Assembly: GCA_002104535.1 (NCBI GenBank)
Contig: NBOG01000013.1
Coordinates: forward strand, 1-64,000
Origin: Cognaticolwellia sediminilitoris
GTDB taxonomy: Bacteria > Pseudomonadota > Gammaproteobacteria > Enterobacterales > Alteromonadaceae
Reading direction: 5' to 3'
DNA length: 64,000 nucleotides
Positions within the stretch are counted from its first letter, which is position 1. Each line of letters starts with the position of its first letter. The notes under the pieces were generated by a model, which searched no databases, was not told where the DNA came from, and saw only the letters and a list, made by a program, of their open reading frames with translations. Positions 47,896-57,250 of this stretch are shown here, piece after piece. Both the position numbers and the translations under genes were made by a program.

Positions 47896-48408
47896 ATGCA
47901 GAATCTTAAACTCCCGATAACGATTGACCCATCTAGAAGCGCACAACGAAAGTTAGTGTGTGAAGGATACTATGAAGTATCTGGGATGAATAGATTGCTT
48001 GCTTTGTGTAACCCACAGAGTGAGCAAGTACAAGTTAAAGCAAATTTTAGTGTGGATGAAGTCGGTTTGGTAGTATTATCAGGCAGCTCATCGGCAACAG
48101 TTGCGCTAACTTGTCAGCGATGTACTGAAGAGTTCGAATTGGCATTAGAAGTAGAGTTTACTTTTAGTCCGGTGAAAAACGCTGAAGCTGCAGCTGAGTT
48201 GCCGTCATATTATGACGCAATTGAATTAGATGAAAATGGTGAAGTTAACTTGCGAGAGTTAGTGGAAGATGAGTTTTTACTCGATATTCCGTTAATTCCA
48301 AGGCATCCAATCAAAGACTGTCAAGCGCCATCTGATAGTGTTTGGGGGGAACTGCCTGAAGAGCTAGAAAAACCGAATCCATTTGATGTATTGAAACAAC
48401 TTAAGTAG
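47896..48408 (+). CDS. yceD: YceD family protein (DUF177), 23S rRNA accumulation factor
   Basis: A 170-residue protein. The start at 47896 (MQNLKLPITIDP) matches E. coli YceD; the upstream TTG at 47872 adds unrelated residues. The core CQRCTEEFELALEVEFTFSP includes a CxxC pair. The end GELPEELEKPNPFDVLKQLK is family-typical (20 residues). It precedes rpmF by 36 bases. It is implicated in rRNA accumulation and is co-transcribed with the L32 gene in many bacteria. Confidence 0.95.
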   Translation: MQNLKLPITIDPSRSAQRKLVCEGYYEVSGMNRLLALCNPQSEQVQVKANFSVDEVGLVVLSGSSSATVALTCQRCTEEFELALEVEFTFSPVKNAEAAAELPSYYDAIELDENGEVNLRELVEDEFLLDIPLIPRHPIKDCQAPSDSVWGELPEELEKPNPFDVLKQLK

Positions 48409-48444
48409 TTAATTTTAGCTAATAACCGATTTTAGGAGTAGGCA

Positions 48445-48615
48445 ATGGCAGTTCAAAAGAGCAAAAAGTCTCGTTCAAGACGTGGCATGCGCCGTTCACA
48501 TGACGCAGTAACGGCAACGCATTTATCAACAGATCCAGTATCTGGTGAAACTCACCGTCGTCACCATGTAACAGCTGATGGCTTTTACAAAGGTGTAAAA
48601 GTAATCAATAAGTAA
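48445..48615 (+). CDS. rpmF: 50S ribosomal protein L32
   Basis: A 56-residue ribosomal protein starting [20 protein letters not shown], which is diagnostic for L32. The end [15 protein letters not shown] is also standard. No zinc cysteines are present, as in other gammaproteobacterial L32. The ribosome site TAGGAGTAGGC lies just upstream. It sits between yceD and plsX, the conserved location. Confidence 0.98.
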   Translation: MAVQKSKKSRSRRGMRRSHDAVTATHLSTDPVSGETHRRHHVTADGFYKGVKVINK

Positions 48616-48630
48616 TCTGTAACGATTACC

Positions 48631-49656
48631 TTGATTAATCTAACCATAGCGTTAGATGTTATGGGGGGCGATCAAGGCCCCCACGTAACACTTCCTGCAG
48701 CTATACTTGCTGTAGAAAAACTGCCCAATCTTCACTTATTATTGTGCGGTGACGAAACTGTCATAGTTGAAGCACTGACAAAAAACCAAATTTATCCACA
48801 CCCTCGATTAACCATAGTTCCAACGACTCAAGTTGTTGAAATGGATGACAAGCCTATTTTTGCATTGCGCAATAAAAAGCAGTCCTCAATGCGTAAAATT
48901 TTAGATTTAGTTCATGATGGTCAAGCACAAGCTTGTGTTAGTGCTGGTAATACCGGTGCACTTTTTTCAATGGCCCACTTTGTCTTAAAAACCTTACCGG
49001 GTGTAGAACGTCCAGCACTGATATCAGCATTACCAAGTAATACTCCTGATCAACATGTTTTTATGTTGGATTTAGGCGCTAATGTATTTTGCGATTCAAG
49101 TGTCCTGTATCAATTCGCCATAATGGGCTCAGTCATGGCAAAAGAAGTTGATGGCATTGAAAACCCTAAAGTTGCTTTGTTGAATATGGGGGAAGAAGAT
49201 AATAAGGGCAGTGACCATATAAAACAAACGGCGAGTTATTTACTTGCCAATGAAGATATTAATTATATTGGCTTTATAGAAGGTAATGATATTTTTACTA
49301 ATAAAGCCGATGTAATAGTTTGCGATGGTTTTGTTGGTAATGTCGCGTTAAAAACTTGCGAAGGTGTGGCTAGAATGGTCTATACCCAACTGCAAGAAAT
49401 CATTAAAAAACACTTTTTAGCTCAAATTATGGGCAAATTGTTGTCTCGGCCATTAAAAAAACTCTTTAAACCCATGAACCCCGACCAGTATAACGGCGCA
49501 AGTTTGATAGGATTGCGCGGTATTGTCGTGAAAAGTCATGGTAACGCGAATATAATGGCATTTTATACGGCTATTATGGAAGCGGTTACAGAAGTTGAGC
49601 GCCAAGTACCAGCAAAAATTAAAGATAAGCTTGAGCATAGTTTGTGCCATAAATAA
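48631..49656 (+). CDS. plsX: Phosphate acyltransferase PlsX
   Basis: A 341-residue enzyme that converts acyl-ACP to acyl-phosphate for glycerolipid synthesis. It starts at TTG 48631 (MINLTIALDVMGGDQGPHV), the only start that includes the conserved LALDVMGGD segment; no strong ribosome site is visible. It continues with ACVSAGNTGALFSMA and VCDGFVGNVALKTCEGVA. The gene lies 15 bases after rpmF. fabH, which normally follows, is absent: fabD starts after 112 non-coding bases. Confidence 0.96.
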   Translation: MINLTIALDVMGGDQGPHVTLPAAILAVEKLPNLHLLLCGDETVIVEALTKNQIYPHPRLTIVPTTQVVEMDDKPIFALRNKKQSSMRKILDLVHDGQAQACVSAGNTGALFSMAHFVLKTLPGVERPALISALPSNTPDQHVFMLDLGANVFCDSSVLYQFAIMGSVMAKEVDGIENPKVALLNMGEEDNKGSDHIKQTASYLLANEDINYIGFIEGNDIFTNKADVIVCDGFVGNVALKTCEGVARMVYTQLQEIIKKHFLAQIMGKLLSRPLKKLFKPMNPDQYNGASLIGLRGIVVKSHGNANIMAFYTAIMEAVTEVERQVPAKIKDKLEHSLCHK

Positions 49657-49768
49657 TTACGTTTTCTTGGTGTCACATTGTTTTATAATAAGCTATTAAA
49701 TTAATACGATGTAGGCAATTACCGCTTTACATTGTTACAGTTAAAATTAAATATAATTAGGTCTAATA

Positions 49769-50704
49769 ATGCAAAATAATTTAGCGTTTGTTTTTCCCGG
49801 TCAAGGTTCTCAATCTTTAGCTATGTTGGCTGACTTTGCTGAAAATTCAGTCGTACAGGATACCTTTACTGAGGCATCTGAAGCCCTCGGATATGATTTA
49901 TGGCAATTGATTCAAACAGGCCCTGTTGAAACATTAAACCAAACAAATATTACCCAGCCTGCACTATTAACCGCAAGTGTTGCACTTTGGCGTTTATGGC
50001 ACGCAAGCTCAGCTGCAACTCCTGCATTATTAGCAGGACATAGCTTAGGTGAGTATTCTGCTTTAGTTTGTGCCGGTGTTTTGTCGTTAGCCGACGCCGT
50101 GAAGTTAGTTGAAAAACGCGGTGAATTCATGCAATCTTCGGTACCAGCAGGCGTTGGTGCTATGGCTGCAGTCATTGGTTTAGATGATAAGATTATTATT
50201 GAAGCCTGTGCAAATGCAGCAGGAGATGAAGTCGTTTCAGCAGTAAACTTTAACTCTCCTGGTCAAGTGGTTATTGCTGGTCATAAAGCGGCAGTCGAGC
50301 GGGCAGGTGTTTTGTGTAAAGACGCTGGAGCAAAGCGTGTTTTACCTTTACCTGTGAGTGTTCCTTCGCATTGTGCATTAATGAAAGAAGCTGCTGAGCA
50401 ACTGGCTGAAGAGTTCAATAATGTTACATTTAATGAACCGAATATTCCGGTTGTAAATAATGTCGACGTAAAAGCAGAGCAAACAGTTGAAGCGATTAAA
50501 ATAGCGCTAATAAAGCAATTGTATAGCCCTGTACGCTGGACTGAAACCATTCAGTACTTAGCGAGTCAAGGTATTGAAACCGTCATTGAAGCTGGCCCAG
50601 GTAAAGTATTACAAGGCTTGCTCAAACGTATAGATAAAAATGTGAGTTGCCATTCAGTAAATGACAGCGCCTCACTTGAAAAAGCAATTGAATCAGTAGG
50701 ATAA
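49769..50704 (+). CDS. fabD: Malonyl-CoA-ACP transacylase
   Basis: A 311-residue enzyme that loads malonyl groups on ACP. FVFPGQGSQSLAML opens the protein; the nucleophile is S92 in LLAGHSLGEYSAL; VSVPSHCALM carries the histidine. Length and layout fit E. coli FabD. It lies 8 bases before fabG. Confidence 0.97.
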   Translation: MQNNLAFVFPGQGSQSLAMLADFAENSVVQDTFTEASEALGYDLWQLIQTGPVETLNQTNITQPALLTASVALWRLWHASSAATPALLAGHSLGEYSALVCAGVLSLADAVKLVEKRGEFMQSSVPAGVGAMAAVIGLDDKIIIEACANAAGDEVVSAVNFNSPGQVVIAGHKAAVERAGVLCKDAGAKRVLPLPVSVPSHCALMKEAAEQLAEEFNNVTFNEPNIPVVNNVDVKAEQTVEAIKIALIKQLYSPVRWTETIQYLASQGIETVIEAGPGKVLQGLLKRIDKNVSCHSVNDSASLEKAIESVG

Positions 50705-50712
50705 AAAATTAT

Positions 50713-51447
50713 ATGTTTTCATTAGAAGGTAAAGTTATCTTAGTCACTGGTGCAAGCCGTGGTATAGGTAAAGCAATTGCAACACAACTACAATCGTTAG
50801 GTGGTATTGTGCTTGGAACAGCAACATCAGAAAACGGTGCCAAAAATATTAGTGAATATCTAGGTGAAGGGCAGGGTTTAGTATTAAACGTAACTGACGA
50901 TGCTTCTATTGCTGCCATGTTTGAAGTTATTAAAGCAAAACATGGAGGAATTGATATATTAATTAATAATGCTGGGATAACCCGTGATAATTTGATGATG
51001 CGCATGAAAGATGACGAATGGAATGATATTATTGATACAAATCTGACATCTGTTTTTAAAATCAGTAAAGCCGTTTTACGTGCAATGATGAAAAAACGTA
51101 ACGGCCGTATTATTAATATTGGTTCTGTTGTTGGTACAATGGGTAATGCAGGTCAAGTTAACTACGCAACTGCCAAGGCAGGGTTAATTGGTTTTACAAA
51201 ATCATTAGCGCGTGAAGTGGCTTCTCGTGGCATTACAGTGAACACGGTTTCACCAGGTTTTATTGATACTGATATGACTCAAACATTGACGGATGAGCAA
51301 AAAGAAGGCATTTTTGCACAAGTTCCTGCAAATCGTTTAGGTAAACCAGAAGAAATTGCTAGTGCTGTTGCTTTCTTAGCATCTGATTCAGCAGCATATA
51401 TTACAGGCGAAACATTGCATGTAAATGGCGGTATGTACATGGTTTAA
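50713..51447 (+). CDS. fabG: 3-oxoacyl-ACP reductase
   Basis: A 244-residue NADPH-dependent short-chain dehydrogenase. The nucleotide loop is VTGASRGIGKAIA; INNAGITRDNLMMRM and the catalytic YATAKAGLIGF (Tyr-x-x-x-Lys) and C-terminal GGMYMV are standard for FabG. In the elongation cycle it reduces 3-oxoacyl-ACP. It is followed by acpP after 164 bases. Confidence 0.97.
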   Translation: MFSLEGKVILVTGASRGIGKAIATQLQSLGGIVLGTATSENGAKNISEYLGEGQGLVLNVTDDASIAAMFEVIKAKHGGIDILINNAGITRDNLMMRMKDDEWNDIIDTNLTSVFKISKAVLRAMMKKRNGRIINIGSVVGTMGNAGQVNYATAKAGLIGFTKSLAREVASRGITVNTVSPGFIDTDMTQTLTDEQKEGIFAQVPANRLGKPEEIASAVAFLASDSAAYITGETLHVNGGMYMV

Positions 51448-51611
51448 CTTAAGGTCACCATTGCGTGATTTAAGGTTAAATTCGAAGAAATTTTGAACTG
51501 TCAACAGGTTAGACCAGCAAAAAAGTAAAATTAGAAGCTTGCATGGTTGGCTTTTGGCGAATAAACTACACACAATTTTGAAAAATTGTATTTTCTAGTA
51601 AAGGAAAAAAA

Positions 51612-51845
51612 ATGAGTACTATTGAAGAACGCGTTAAAAAAATTACTATTGAGCAACTTGGTGTAAGCGAAGATGAAGTTAAAGTTGAAGCTTCATTTGT
51701 TGATGACTTAGGTGCTGACTCTTTGGACACTGTTGAATTAGTAATGGCGTTAGAAGAAGAATTTGATACTGAAATTCCAGATGAAGAAGCTGAGAAAATC
51801 ACAACAGTTCAAGCAGCAATCGATTACGTTACTGCAAACCAGTAA
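51612..51845 (+). CDS. acpP: Acyl carrier protein
   Basis: A 77-residue acidic four-helix carrier. The phosphopantetheine serine S37 lies in [19 protein letters not shown]. It starts [11 protein letters not shown] with AAAGGAAAAAAA upstream, a strong ribosome site for an abundant protein. The 164-base gap from fabG may contain its own promoter, and a hairpin follows. Confidence 0.98.
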   Translation: MSTIEERVKKITIEQLGVSEDEVKVEASFVDDLGADSLDTVELVMALEEEFDTEIPDEEAEKITTVQAAIDYVTANQ

Positions 51846-51868
51846 TATTAAACGAATGTAATTGATTT

Positions 51869-51900
51869 CAGGCGGTTTAATTACCGCCTGATTTGTTTTT
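51869..51900 (+). terminator. Probable terminator or attenuator after acpP
   Basis: CAGGCGGT-6-ACCGCCTG followed by ATTTGTTTTT. The T tract is interrupted, so read-through into fabF is likely. Confidence 0.65.
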
Positions 51901-52004
51901 ATCGTCTGAACAATTCAATATTGTTTTTATTACTTAAGCTACTGTTTAACCCGTAAGCTTAATATCCCTACAAAAATTCAACTCTATCGGAGGCAGCACA
52001 TCTC

Positions 52005-53237
52005 ATGAGACGCGTTGTAGTTACCGGTCTTGGCATGCTTAGTCCATTAGGCAATAGCCCTGAATCAACTTGGCAAAATCTACTACTTGGTAAAAGTGGT
52101 ATTTCTGACATTACCCACTTCGATACTACAGAGTATCCAACGCGGTTTGCTGGCCTGGTCAAAGATTTTGATGCAGAAGACTATATGGCTCGTAAAGATG
52201 CCAAAAAAATGGATTTATTTATTCAATATGGTGTTGCCGCTGGTGTGCAAGCTATTAATGATTCTGGCTTAGAAATCAACGAAGAAAATGCTCAACGCAT
52301 AGGTGTTGCAGTAGGATCTGGGATTGGTGGTTTAGGACTTATCGAAGAGAATCATGCGAAACTCTTAAAGAGTGGACCTCGTAAGCTTTCACCATTTTTC
52401 GTACCGTCTACCATTATTAATATGATTTCAGGCCACTTATCGATTAAATTTGGCATGAAAGGCCCTAACATCTCAATTGTTACCGCTTGTACTAGTGGTG
52501 TGCATAACATTGGCCATGCAGCACGTATGATCGCCTATGGTGATGCAGATGCTATGGTTGCTGGTGGTGCCGAGAAAGCATCGACTACACTTGGTATGGG
52601 TGGCTTTGGCGCAGCACGAGCTATGTCTACTAGAAACGACGCACCACAACAGGCTTCACGCCCGTGGGATAAAGACCGTGATGGTTTTGTTCTTGGTGAT
52701 GGCGCAGGTGTTCTTGTGTTAGAAGAGTATGAACATGCAAAAGCTCGTGGCGCTAAAATCTACGCGGAATTAGCTGGTTTTGGTATGAGTGGCGATGCAT
52801 ATCATATGACATCACCTCCTGCTGATGGCGCAGGTGCTGCACTCGCAATGAGTAATGCGATTAATGACGCTAAGGTAAACAAAACCGAAATTGGTTATAT
52901 AAATGCTCATGGCACTTCAACGCCTGCAGGTGATATTGCTGAAACTAATGCAGTTAAGTCAGTATTTGGTGAATCAGCTCATCAAGTTATGGTTGGTTCA
53001 ACTAAATCAATGACAGGGCATTTACTTGGCGCAGCTGGTGCAATTGAAGCTATCTTTAGTATCCAAGCGTTAGTTAATAGCGCAGTACCGCCGACTATTA
53101 ATTTAGATAATCCTGACGATGGCTGTGATCTCGACTATATTGCTCATACTGCACGTGATGTTAACTTAGACTACGTTTTATGTAATTCTTTTGGTTTTGG
53201 TGGCACAAACGGGTCATTGATATTTAAGAAAGTTTAA
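52005..53237 (+). CDS. fabF: 3-oxoacyl-ACP synthase II
   Basis: A 410-residue condensing enzyme for chain elongation and temperature adaptation of fatty acids. The nucleophile is C162 in [16 protein letters not shown]; the two histidines are in [11 protein letters not shown] and [12 protein letters not shown]. It starts [17 protein letters not shown] with ggaggc upstream. It ends with a strong terminator before pabC. Confidence 0.97.
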   Translation: MRRVVVTGLGMLSPLGNSPESTWQNLLLGKSGISDITHFDTTEYPTRFAGLVKDFDAEDYMARKDAKKMDLFIQYGVAAGVQAINDSGLEINEENAQRIGVAVGSGIGGLGLIEENHAKLLKSGPRKLSPFFVPSTIINMISGHLSIKFGMKGPNISIVTACTSGVHNIGHAARMIAYGDADAMVAGGAEKASTTLGMGGFGAARAMSTRNDAPQQASRPWDKDRDGFVLGDGAGVLVLEEYEHAKARGAKIYAELAGFGMSGDAYHMTSPPADGAGAALAMSNAINDAKVNKTEIGYINAHGTSTPAGDIAETNAVKSVFGESAHQVMVGSTKSMTGHLLGAAGAIEAIFSIQALVNSAVPPTINLDNPDDGCDLDYIAHTARDVNLDYVLCNSFGFGGTNGSLIFKKV

Positions 53238-53312
53238 TCAGTAAGTCAATATCACTAACAAAGTAGCATTTAATTGATTTTTAATGCTAAAAGCGCTTGA
53301 ACTAAAGCCCTT

Positions 53313-53349
53313 AAGCCTGAATACTTAAGTTAAGTATTCAGGCTTTTTT
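53313..53349 (+). terminator. Strong rho-independent terminator after fabF, abutting pabC
   Basis: AAGCCTGAATACTTAA and its exact reverse complement, with a one-base centre, then six T residues. The T run ends one base before the pabC ATG at 53350, an unusually tight arrangement. Confidence 0.9.
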
Positions 53350-54168
53350 ATGGCAATTATGGTGTTAAGTTTTGTAGATGGTCAGATAGCAAATTCACTG
53401 GCACTAGATGATCGCGGTTTAGCTTATGGTGATGGCTGTTTTACTACCGCTTTAGTTATTGATGGTAAAGTGCAAATGCTTGAACAGCATATTAGTCGCT
53501 TGGTAAATCAAACGCAGCGCTTGGGTTTACCTCCATTTGATGAGGTAGCTTTACGTGAAACTATAGCGAAGATAAGCGCAGGTGTAGTCAAAGCTATCGT
53601 GAAAGTTATAATCACTTGTGGCAGCGGTGGTAGAGGCTATTCTCGCATCGGTGTTGTGCATGCTCGGTTTATTGTTTCATTACATGACTACCCGAATTTC
53701 TATCAGCAATGGCAAAAGCAAGGGATCAGTGTTGGTATTAGCAAGCAACAGTTAGGTATTAATCCTATGCTTGCCGGTTTAAAGCATCTTAATCGACTTG
53801 AGCAGGTGTTGCTAAGAGCTGAACTAGATAAACGCACTGAAGATGATTTACTCGTCACAGATATCAATGGTTGTGTCATTGAGTGTTGTAGCGCAAATGT
53901 GTTTTGGTTACATGCAGGGCAATGGCATACCCCGATATTAAATACTGCTGGCGTTGCCGGTTTAATGCGGGATAACATCTTATCAACAATAAAAAATATA
54001 CAACAAGGTCAATATTTACTTGCAGACTTAGATAATATCGATGCTATGTTTATTAGTAATGCTATTTTAGGTATAGTGCCGATTAAAATATTCAATAACC
54101 AGCAATTAGATACCTCCCACGTGGTAAGCATCCAAAATCAATGCTTAAACATGGCAAATAAAATATAA
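53350..54168 (+). CDS. pabC: Aminodeoxychorismate lyase
   Basis: A 272-residue PLP enzyme (fold type IV) that makes 4-aminobenzoate for folate. RGLAYGDGCFTTA opens the domain; the PLP lysine is in AGLKHLNRLEQVLLR; CSANVFWLHAG fits the family. The start ATG (53350, or 53359) directly follows a terminator stem and T tract, with no ribosome site visible. Translation or transcription must depend on read-through or another start. It is two bases before mltG. Confidence 0.93.
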   Translation: MAIMVLSFVDGQIANSLALDDRGLAYGDGCFTTALVIDGKVQMLEQHISRLVNQTQRLGLPPFDEVALRETIAKISAGVVKAIVKVIITCGSGGRGYSRIGVVHARFIVSLHDYPNFYQQWQKQGISVGISKQQLGINPMLAGLKHLNRLEQVLLRAELDKRTEDDLLVTDINGCVIECCSANVFWLHAGQWHTPILNTAGVAGLMRDNILSTIKNIQQGQYLLADLDNIDAMFISNAILGIVPIKIFNNQQLDTSHVVSIQNQCLNMANKI

Positions 54169-54169
54169 A

Positions 54170-55201
54170 ATGATAACTAAATTTCTCAATTTACCCCTGT
54201 TGGTTAAAAAAATAATTATTACCTTGATGATTGTATTAATTGTCAGTGCTGTTGCCGGTTTTACGGTCATGATGACTGCAAAAATGAAAGTGCAACAGCC
54301 TTTAGTGGTGCACGAAACTGAATTCATAACCGTGAATCCCGGTACATCATTTAATGCATTTTCAAAGCAATTGGTGGCCAAAGGTTGGATAGAAAACCTT
54401 TTTTGGCTGCGTGTTTATATTAAATTAAACCCCCAACATAGTAAGATTAAATCAGGCACTTACCAAATACAGTCAAATTTGCGTATCATCGATTTACTTG
54501 ATTTAGTGATATCAGGTAAAGAACATCAATTTTCGATTACCTTTATTGAAGGCAGCACCTTTAATCAGGTTTTAGCCCAGTTAGCGCAACATCAATACAT
54601 CAACCAAACAATAGTTGAGTTATCACCGGCAATAATTGCTGAAAAACTTAATATAAAGCAAAGTAACCCTGAAGGTTGGTTGTTTCCTGATACCTATGCA
54701 TTCACCAAAAATACTGATGATATTGCTATCCTTAAACGAGCGTATGATAAAATGCGTGAAGCATTAAACACGCAATGGCAAAACAGAGCTGACAATTTAC
54801 CTTATGATTCACCGTATCAGGCGCTGATCATGGCATCTATAATTGAAAAAGAAAGTGGCAGACATGCTGAGCACCCACGTATCGCTTCAGTTTTTGTCAA
54901 CAGACTCAATAAAAAAATGCGTTTACAAACAGACCCTACTGTAATTTATGGCTTAGGTGACCGCTATCAAGGTGATATAACGTATGCGCACTTACGTGAA
55001 AAAACGGTTTACAATACCTATAAAATCAAAGGGTTACCACCAACACCAATCGCTTTACCAGGCGCGCAGGCCTTACGCGCTGCGTTAAACCCTGAATTAA
55101 GCGAGTATTTATATTTTGTTAGTAATGGTGCCGGTGAGCATATTTTTTCGACTAATTTAGCGGATCATAATCGTGCTGTTAACAAGTATCAGCGTAAGTA
55201 A
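54170..55201 (+). CDS. mltG: Endolytic transglycosylase MltG (YceG-like)
   Basis: A 343-residue inner-membrane lytic transglycosylase that cuts nascent peptidoglycan strands. One transmembrane helix (about residues 12-36) is followed by a LysM-like part and the YceG domain. The catalytic glutamate is in ALIMASIIEKESGR, and LQTDPTVIYGLGDRY is typical. It overlaps closely with pabC upstream and precedes tmk by 40 bases, as in E. coli. Confidence 0.95.
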   Translation: MITKFLNLPLLVKKIIITLMIVLIVSAVAGFTVMMTAKMKVQQPLVVHETEFITVNPGTSFNAFSKQLVAKGWIENLFWLRVYIKLNPQHSKIKSGTYQIQSNLRIIDLLDLVISGKEHQFSITFIEGSTFNQVLAQLAQHQYINQTIVELSPAIIAEKLNIKQSNPEGWLFPDTYAFTKNTDDIAILKRAYDKMREALNTQWQNRADNLPYDSPYQALIMASIIEKESGRHAEHPRIASVFVNRLNKKMRLQTDPTVIYGLGDRYQGDITYAHLREKTVYNTYKIKGLPPTPIALPGAQALRAALNPELSEYLYFVSNGAGEHIFSTNLADHNRAVNKYQRK

Positions 55202-55241
55202 TATTAAATTAAAATAATAATAAATATTTGGATAACACAGT

Positions 55242-55877
55242 ATGAAGAAAGGTAAATTTATTGTTGTAGAGGGTATTGAAGGTGCTGGTAAATCTTCAGC
55301 TATTAGCGTCATAGAAGCCGTATTGAATAGGCATAATATTCCGTTTATAAAAACCCGTGAACCGGGTGGAACACCTTTAGCTGAAGCTTTACGTGAAATT
55401 GTTAAATCAGCCAGTCATGAAGAAAAATTAACTCAAGAAACCGAACTGTTATTAATGTATGCCAGTAGAAGCCAGTTACTTGCAAATAGAATTTTACCCG
55501 CATTAGAAAGTGGCACTTGGGTCATTGGTGATCGTCACGACCTTTCATCTAGAGCTTATCAGGGCGGCGGTCGTCAATTTGATGATGGCATAATGGATGC
55601 TATCGCAAATGTCACCTTAAAAGGCTTTACTCCAGACTTAACAGTTTATTTAGATATAGCACCAGAGCTAGGTTTAGCCAGGGCACAAGCTCGCGGTGAA
55701 CTAGATAGAATAGAACTAGAAAAAATAGAATTTTTTCAGCGGGTGAGGGATAAGTACCTTTCTTTGGCTCAAGCATCTGAAACCACTAATGTTATTGATG
55801 CAAGCCAATCGATGCAAGCAGTACATAATGATGTTACTGCTGCCGTTGAAGCATTTGTTTCAGGCATGCAAGGCTAA
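55242..55877 (+). CDS. tmk: Thymidylate kinase
   Basis: A 211-residue dTMP kinase. The P-loop is EGIEGAGKSSAI, the DR(Y/H) loop is IGDRHDLSSRAYQGGGRQ, and the LID segment has the ARGELDRIE pattern of bacterial type II enzymes. FIVVEG starts the protein. It is two bases before holB. Confidence 0.97.
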   Translation: MKKGKFIVVEGIEGAGKSSAISVIEAVLNRHNIPFIKTREPGGTPLAEALREIVKSASHEEKLTQETELLLMYASRSQLLANRILPALESGTWVIGDRHDLSSRAYQGGGRQFDDGIMDAIANVTLKGFTPDLTVYLDIAPELGLARAQARGELDRIELEKIEFFQRVRDKYLSLAQASETTNVIDASQSMQAVHNDVTAAVEAFVSGMQG

Positions 55878-55879
55878 TA

Positions 55880-56830
55880 ATGAAAAATTGGTTACTAGCA
55901 GTTAAACAGCAATTATCACAGCAAATTATTAACAATAAGTTGCCCCATGCAATGTTGTTTTCGGGAGTACAAGGAGCGGGACACGAAGAGATCGCCCAGT
56001 GGCTGATCAAAGTATTATTGTGTCAACAACCTATTCATGAGAATAGCAATGAGGCGTTACTTAGCCTTCAACCTTGTACTGATTGTAAAACTTGTAAACT
56101 ATTTGCCAGTAATAGCTACCCAGATCATTTAACTATTGTTAATGAAAAAAATACCATTGGTGTCGACTTAATTCGTCATCTTAGCCAATTTTTCCAAAGA
56201 ACTGCTCATATAGGTCATGCAAAGACAGCATTAGTTAATAACGCAGATACGATGACGGTATCAGCGGCCAATGCATTATTGAAAACATTAGAAGAGCCAA
56301 CAACCGACAGTTTTATTATTTTAACAACTGATCGTAGTGACATGTTGCTTCCAACTATTATCAGTCGTTGTCAAAAAATTGAAATTAGGCCGCCAGTAGG
56401 AGATAAATTACTCGCTGAATTTAATCATCAAGGAGATGATGCATTTATTAATCTTAGTCATTTAAATGAGTTAACTGACAGTGCGGCAGAGATTGCATTT
56501 GCTGAATTTCGTGATATGGTGCAATATTACCTATGTGAAAACCGACATCGTAATGAAGTATTAGCGACCTTAGTTAACAATGATGATGGATTTCGCTGGT
56601 TAGAGAAAATTCTCGTAGATTTAATGCGAGATCATTGGGGATGGCAAATATCAAAGAACCGAAATCAATATAATATTAGCATTAATAGGCAGCAGATTTG
56701 GCAAGTATACAATTTAGTACAAGCTACTAACATTAAACTAAAGACATTAGTACAAGTGAACCGGCAGTTTATTACTGAAAAATTACTCGCCGAGATTAGT
56801 CTAGTTGTACAAAAAACGACTAAAAAATAG
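55880..56830 (+). CDS. holB: DNA polymerase III subunit delta'
   Basis: A 316-residue clamp-loader subunit. The Walker-like region is SGVQGAGHEEIAQWL (no canonical lysine, as expected for delta'). A zinc-binding CTDCKTCKLF lies near residue 70, and sensor motif LLKTLEEPTTDSFIILTT near 132-150. It is followed by the PilZ gene, in the typical order. Confidence 0.93.
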   Translation: MKNWLLAVKQQLSQQIINNKLPHAMLFSGVQGAGHEEIAQWLIKVLLCQQPIHENSNEALLSLQPCTDCKTCKLFASNSYPDHLTIVNEKNTIGVDLIRHLSQFFQRTAHIGHAKTALVNNADTMTVSAANALLKTLEEPTTDSFIILTTDRSDMLLPTIISRCQKIEIRPPVGDKLLAEFNHQGDDAFINLSHLNELTDSAAEIAFAEFRDMVQYYLCENRHRNEVLATLVNNDDGFRWLEKILVDLMRDHWGWQISKNRNQYNISINRQQIWQVYNLVQATNIKLKTLVQVNRQFITEKLLAEISLVVQKTTKK

Positions 56831-56834
56831 AGGG

Positions 56835-57167
56835 ATGATTTTGGAAAACATAACACTTGAATATATTTCAGATCGCGATTTATATCAGTCATATATGCCA
56901 TTTATGAAAAACGGTGGTTTATTCATCCGTACAACAGAGAACCTTGAACTGGGTACTGATGTTAATTTAACAGTGACATTACCAGATTCATTAGAGCCGT
57001 CTGAGATAAAGGGTGTAGTGTCTTGGATAACACCCATTGGCGCTCAAAATGGCACTCCAGCGGGTATAGGAGTCAGTTTCACTGAAGATCCCGATAATAT
57101 TCGTAACCAAATTGATAAATCGATAGGCCGGTTACTTAACTCTTCTGAGCCAACACTATCCATGTAA
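56835..57167 (+). CDS. PilZ domain protein
   Basis: A 110-residue single PilZ-domain protein of the PilZ (type IV pilus) subgroup. It shows SYMPFMKNGGLFIRT and AGIGVSFTED. The canonical RxxxR and D/NxSxxG c-di-GMP motifs are not evident, as in the founder PilZ, so nucleotide binding is doubtful. The ATG at 56835 abuts GAGGG; a TTG at 56841 with a six-base spacer is a better-spaced start. Between holB and tatD, the usual place. Confidence 0.87.
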   Translation: MILENITLEYISDRDLYQSYMPFMKNGGLFIRTTENLELGTDVNLTVTLPDSLEPSEIKGVVSWITPIGAQNGTPAGIGVSFTEDPDNIRNQIDKSIGRLLNSSEPTLSM

Positions 57168-57250
57168 CCGATTGATTTTATGCTATTGGATTAGCGCGTT
57201 TAAACAACTTTCCTTTAATAATTTTGTGCACCATCGTGCGGAGTAACCTT

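Noticed and set aside
49453-49650. Minus-strand frame inside plsX
   Set aside because: Shadow of the conserved plsX end.
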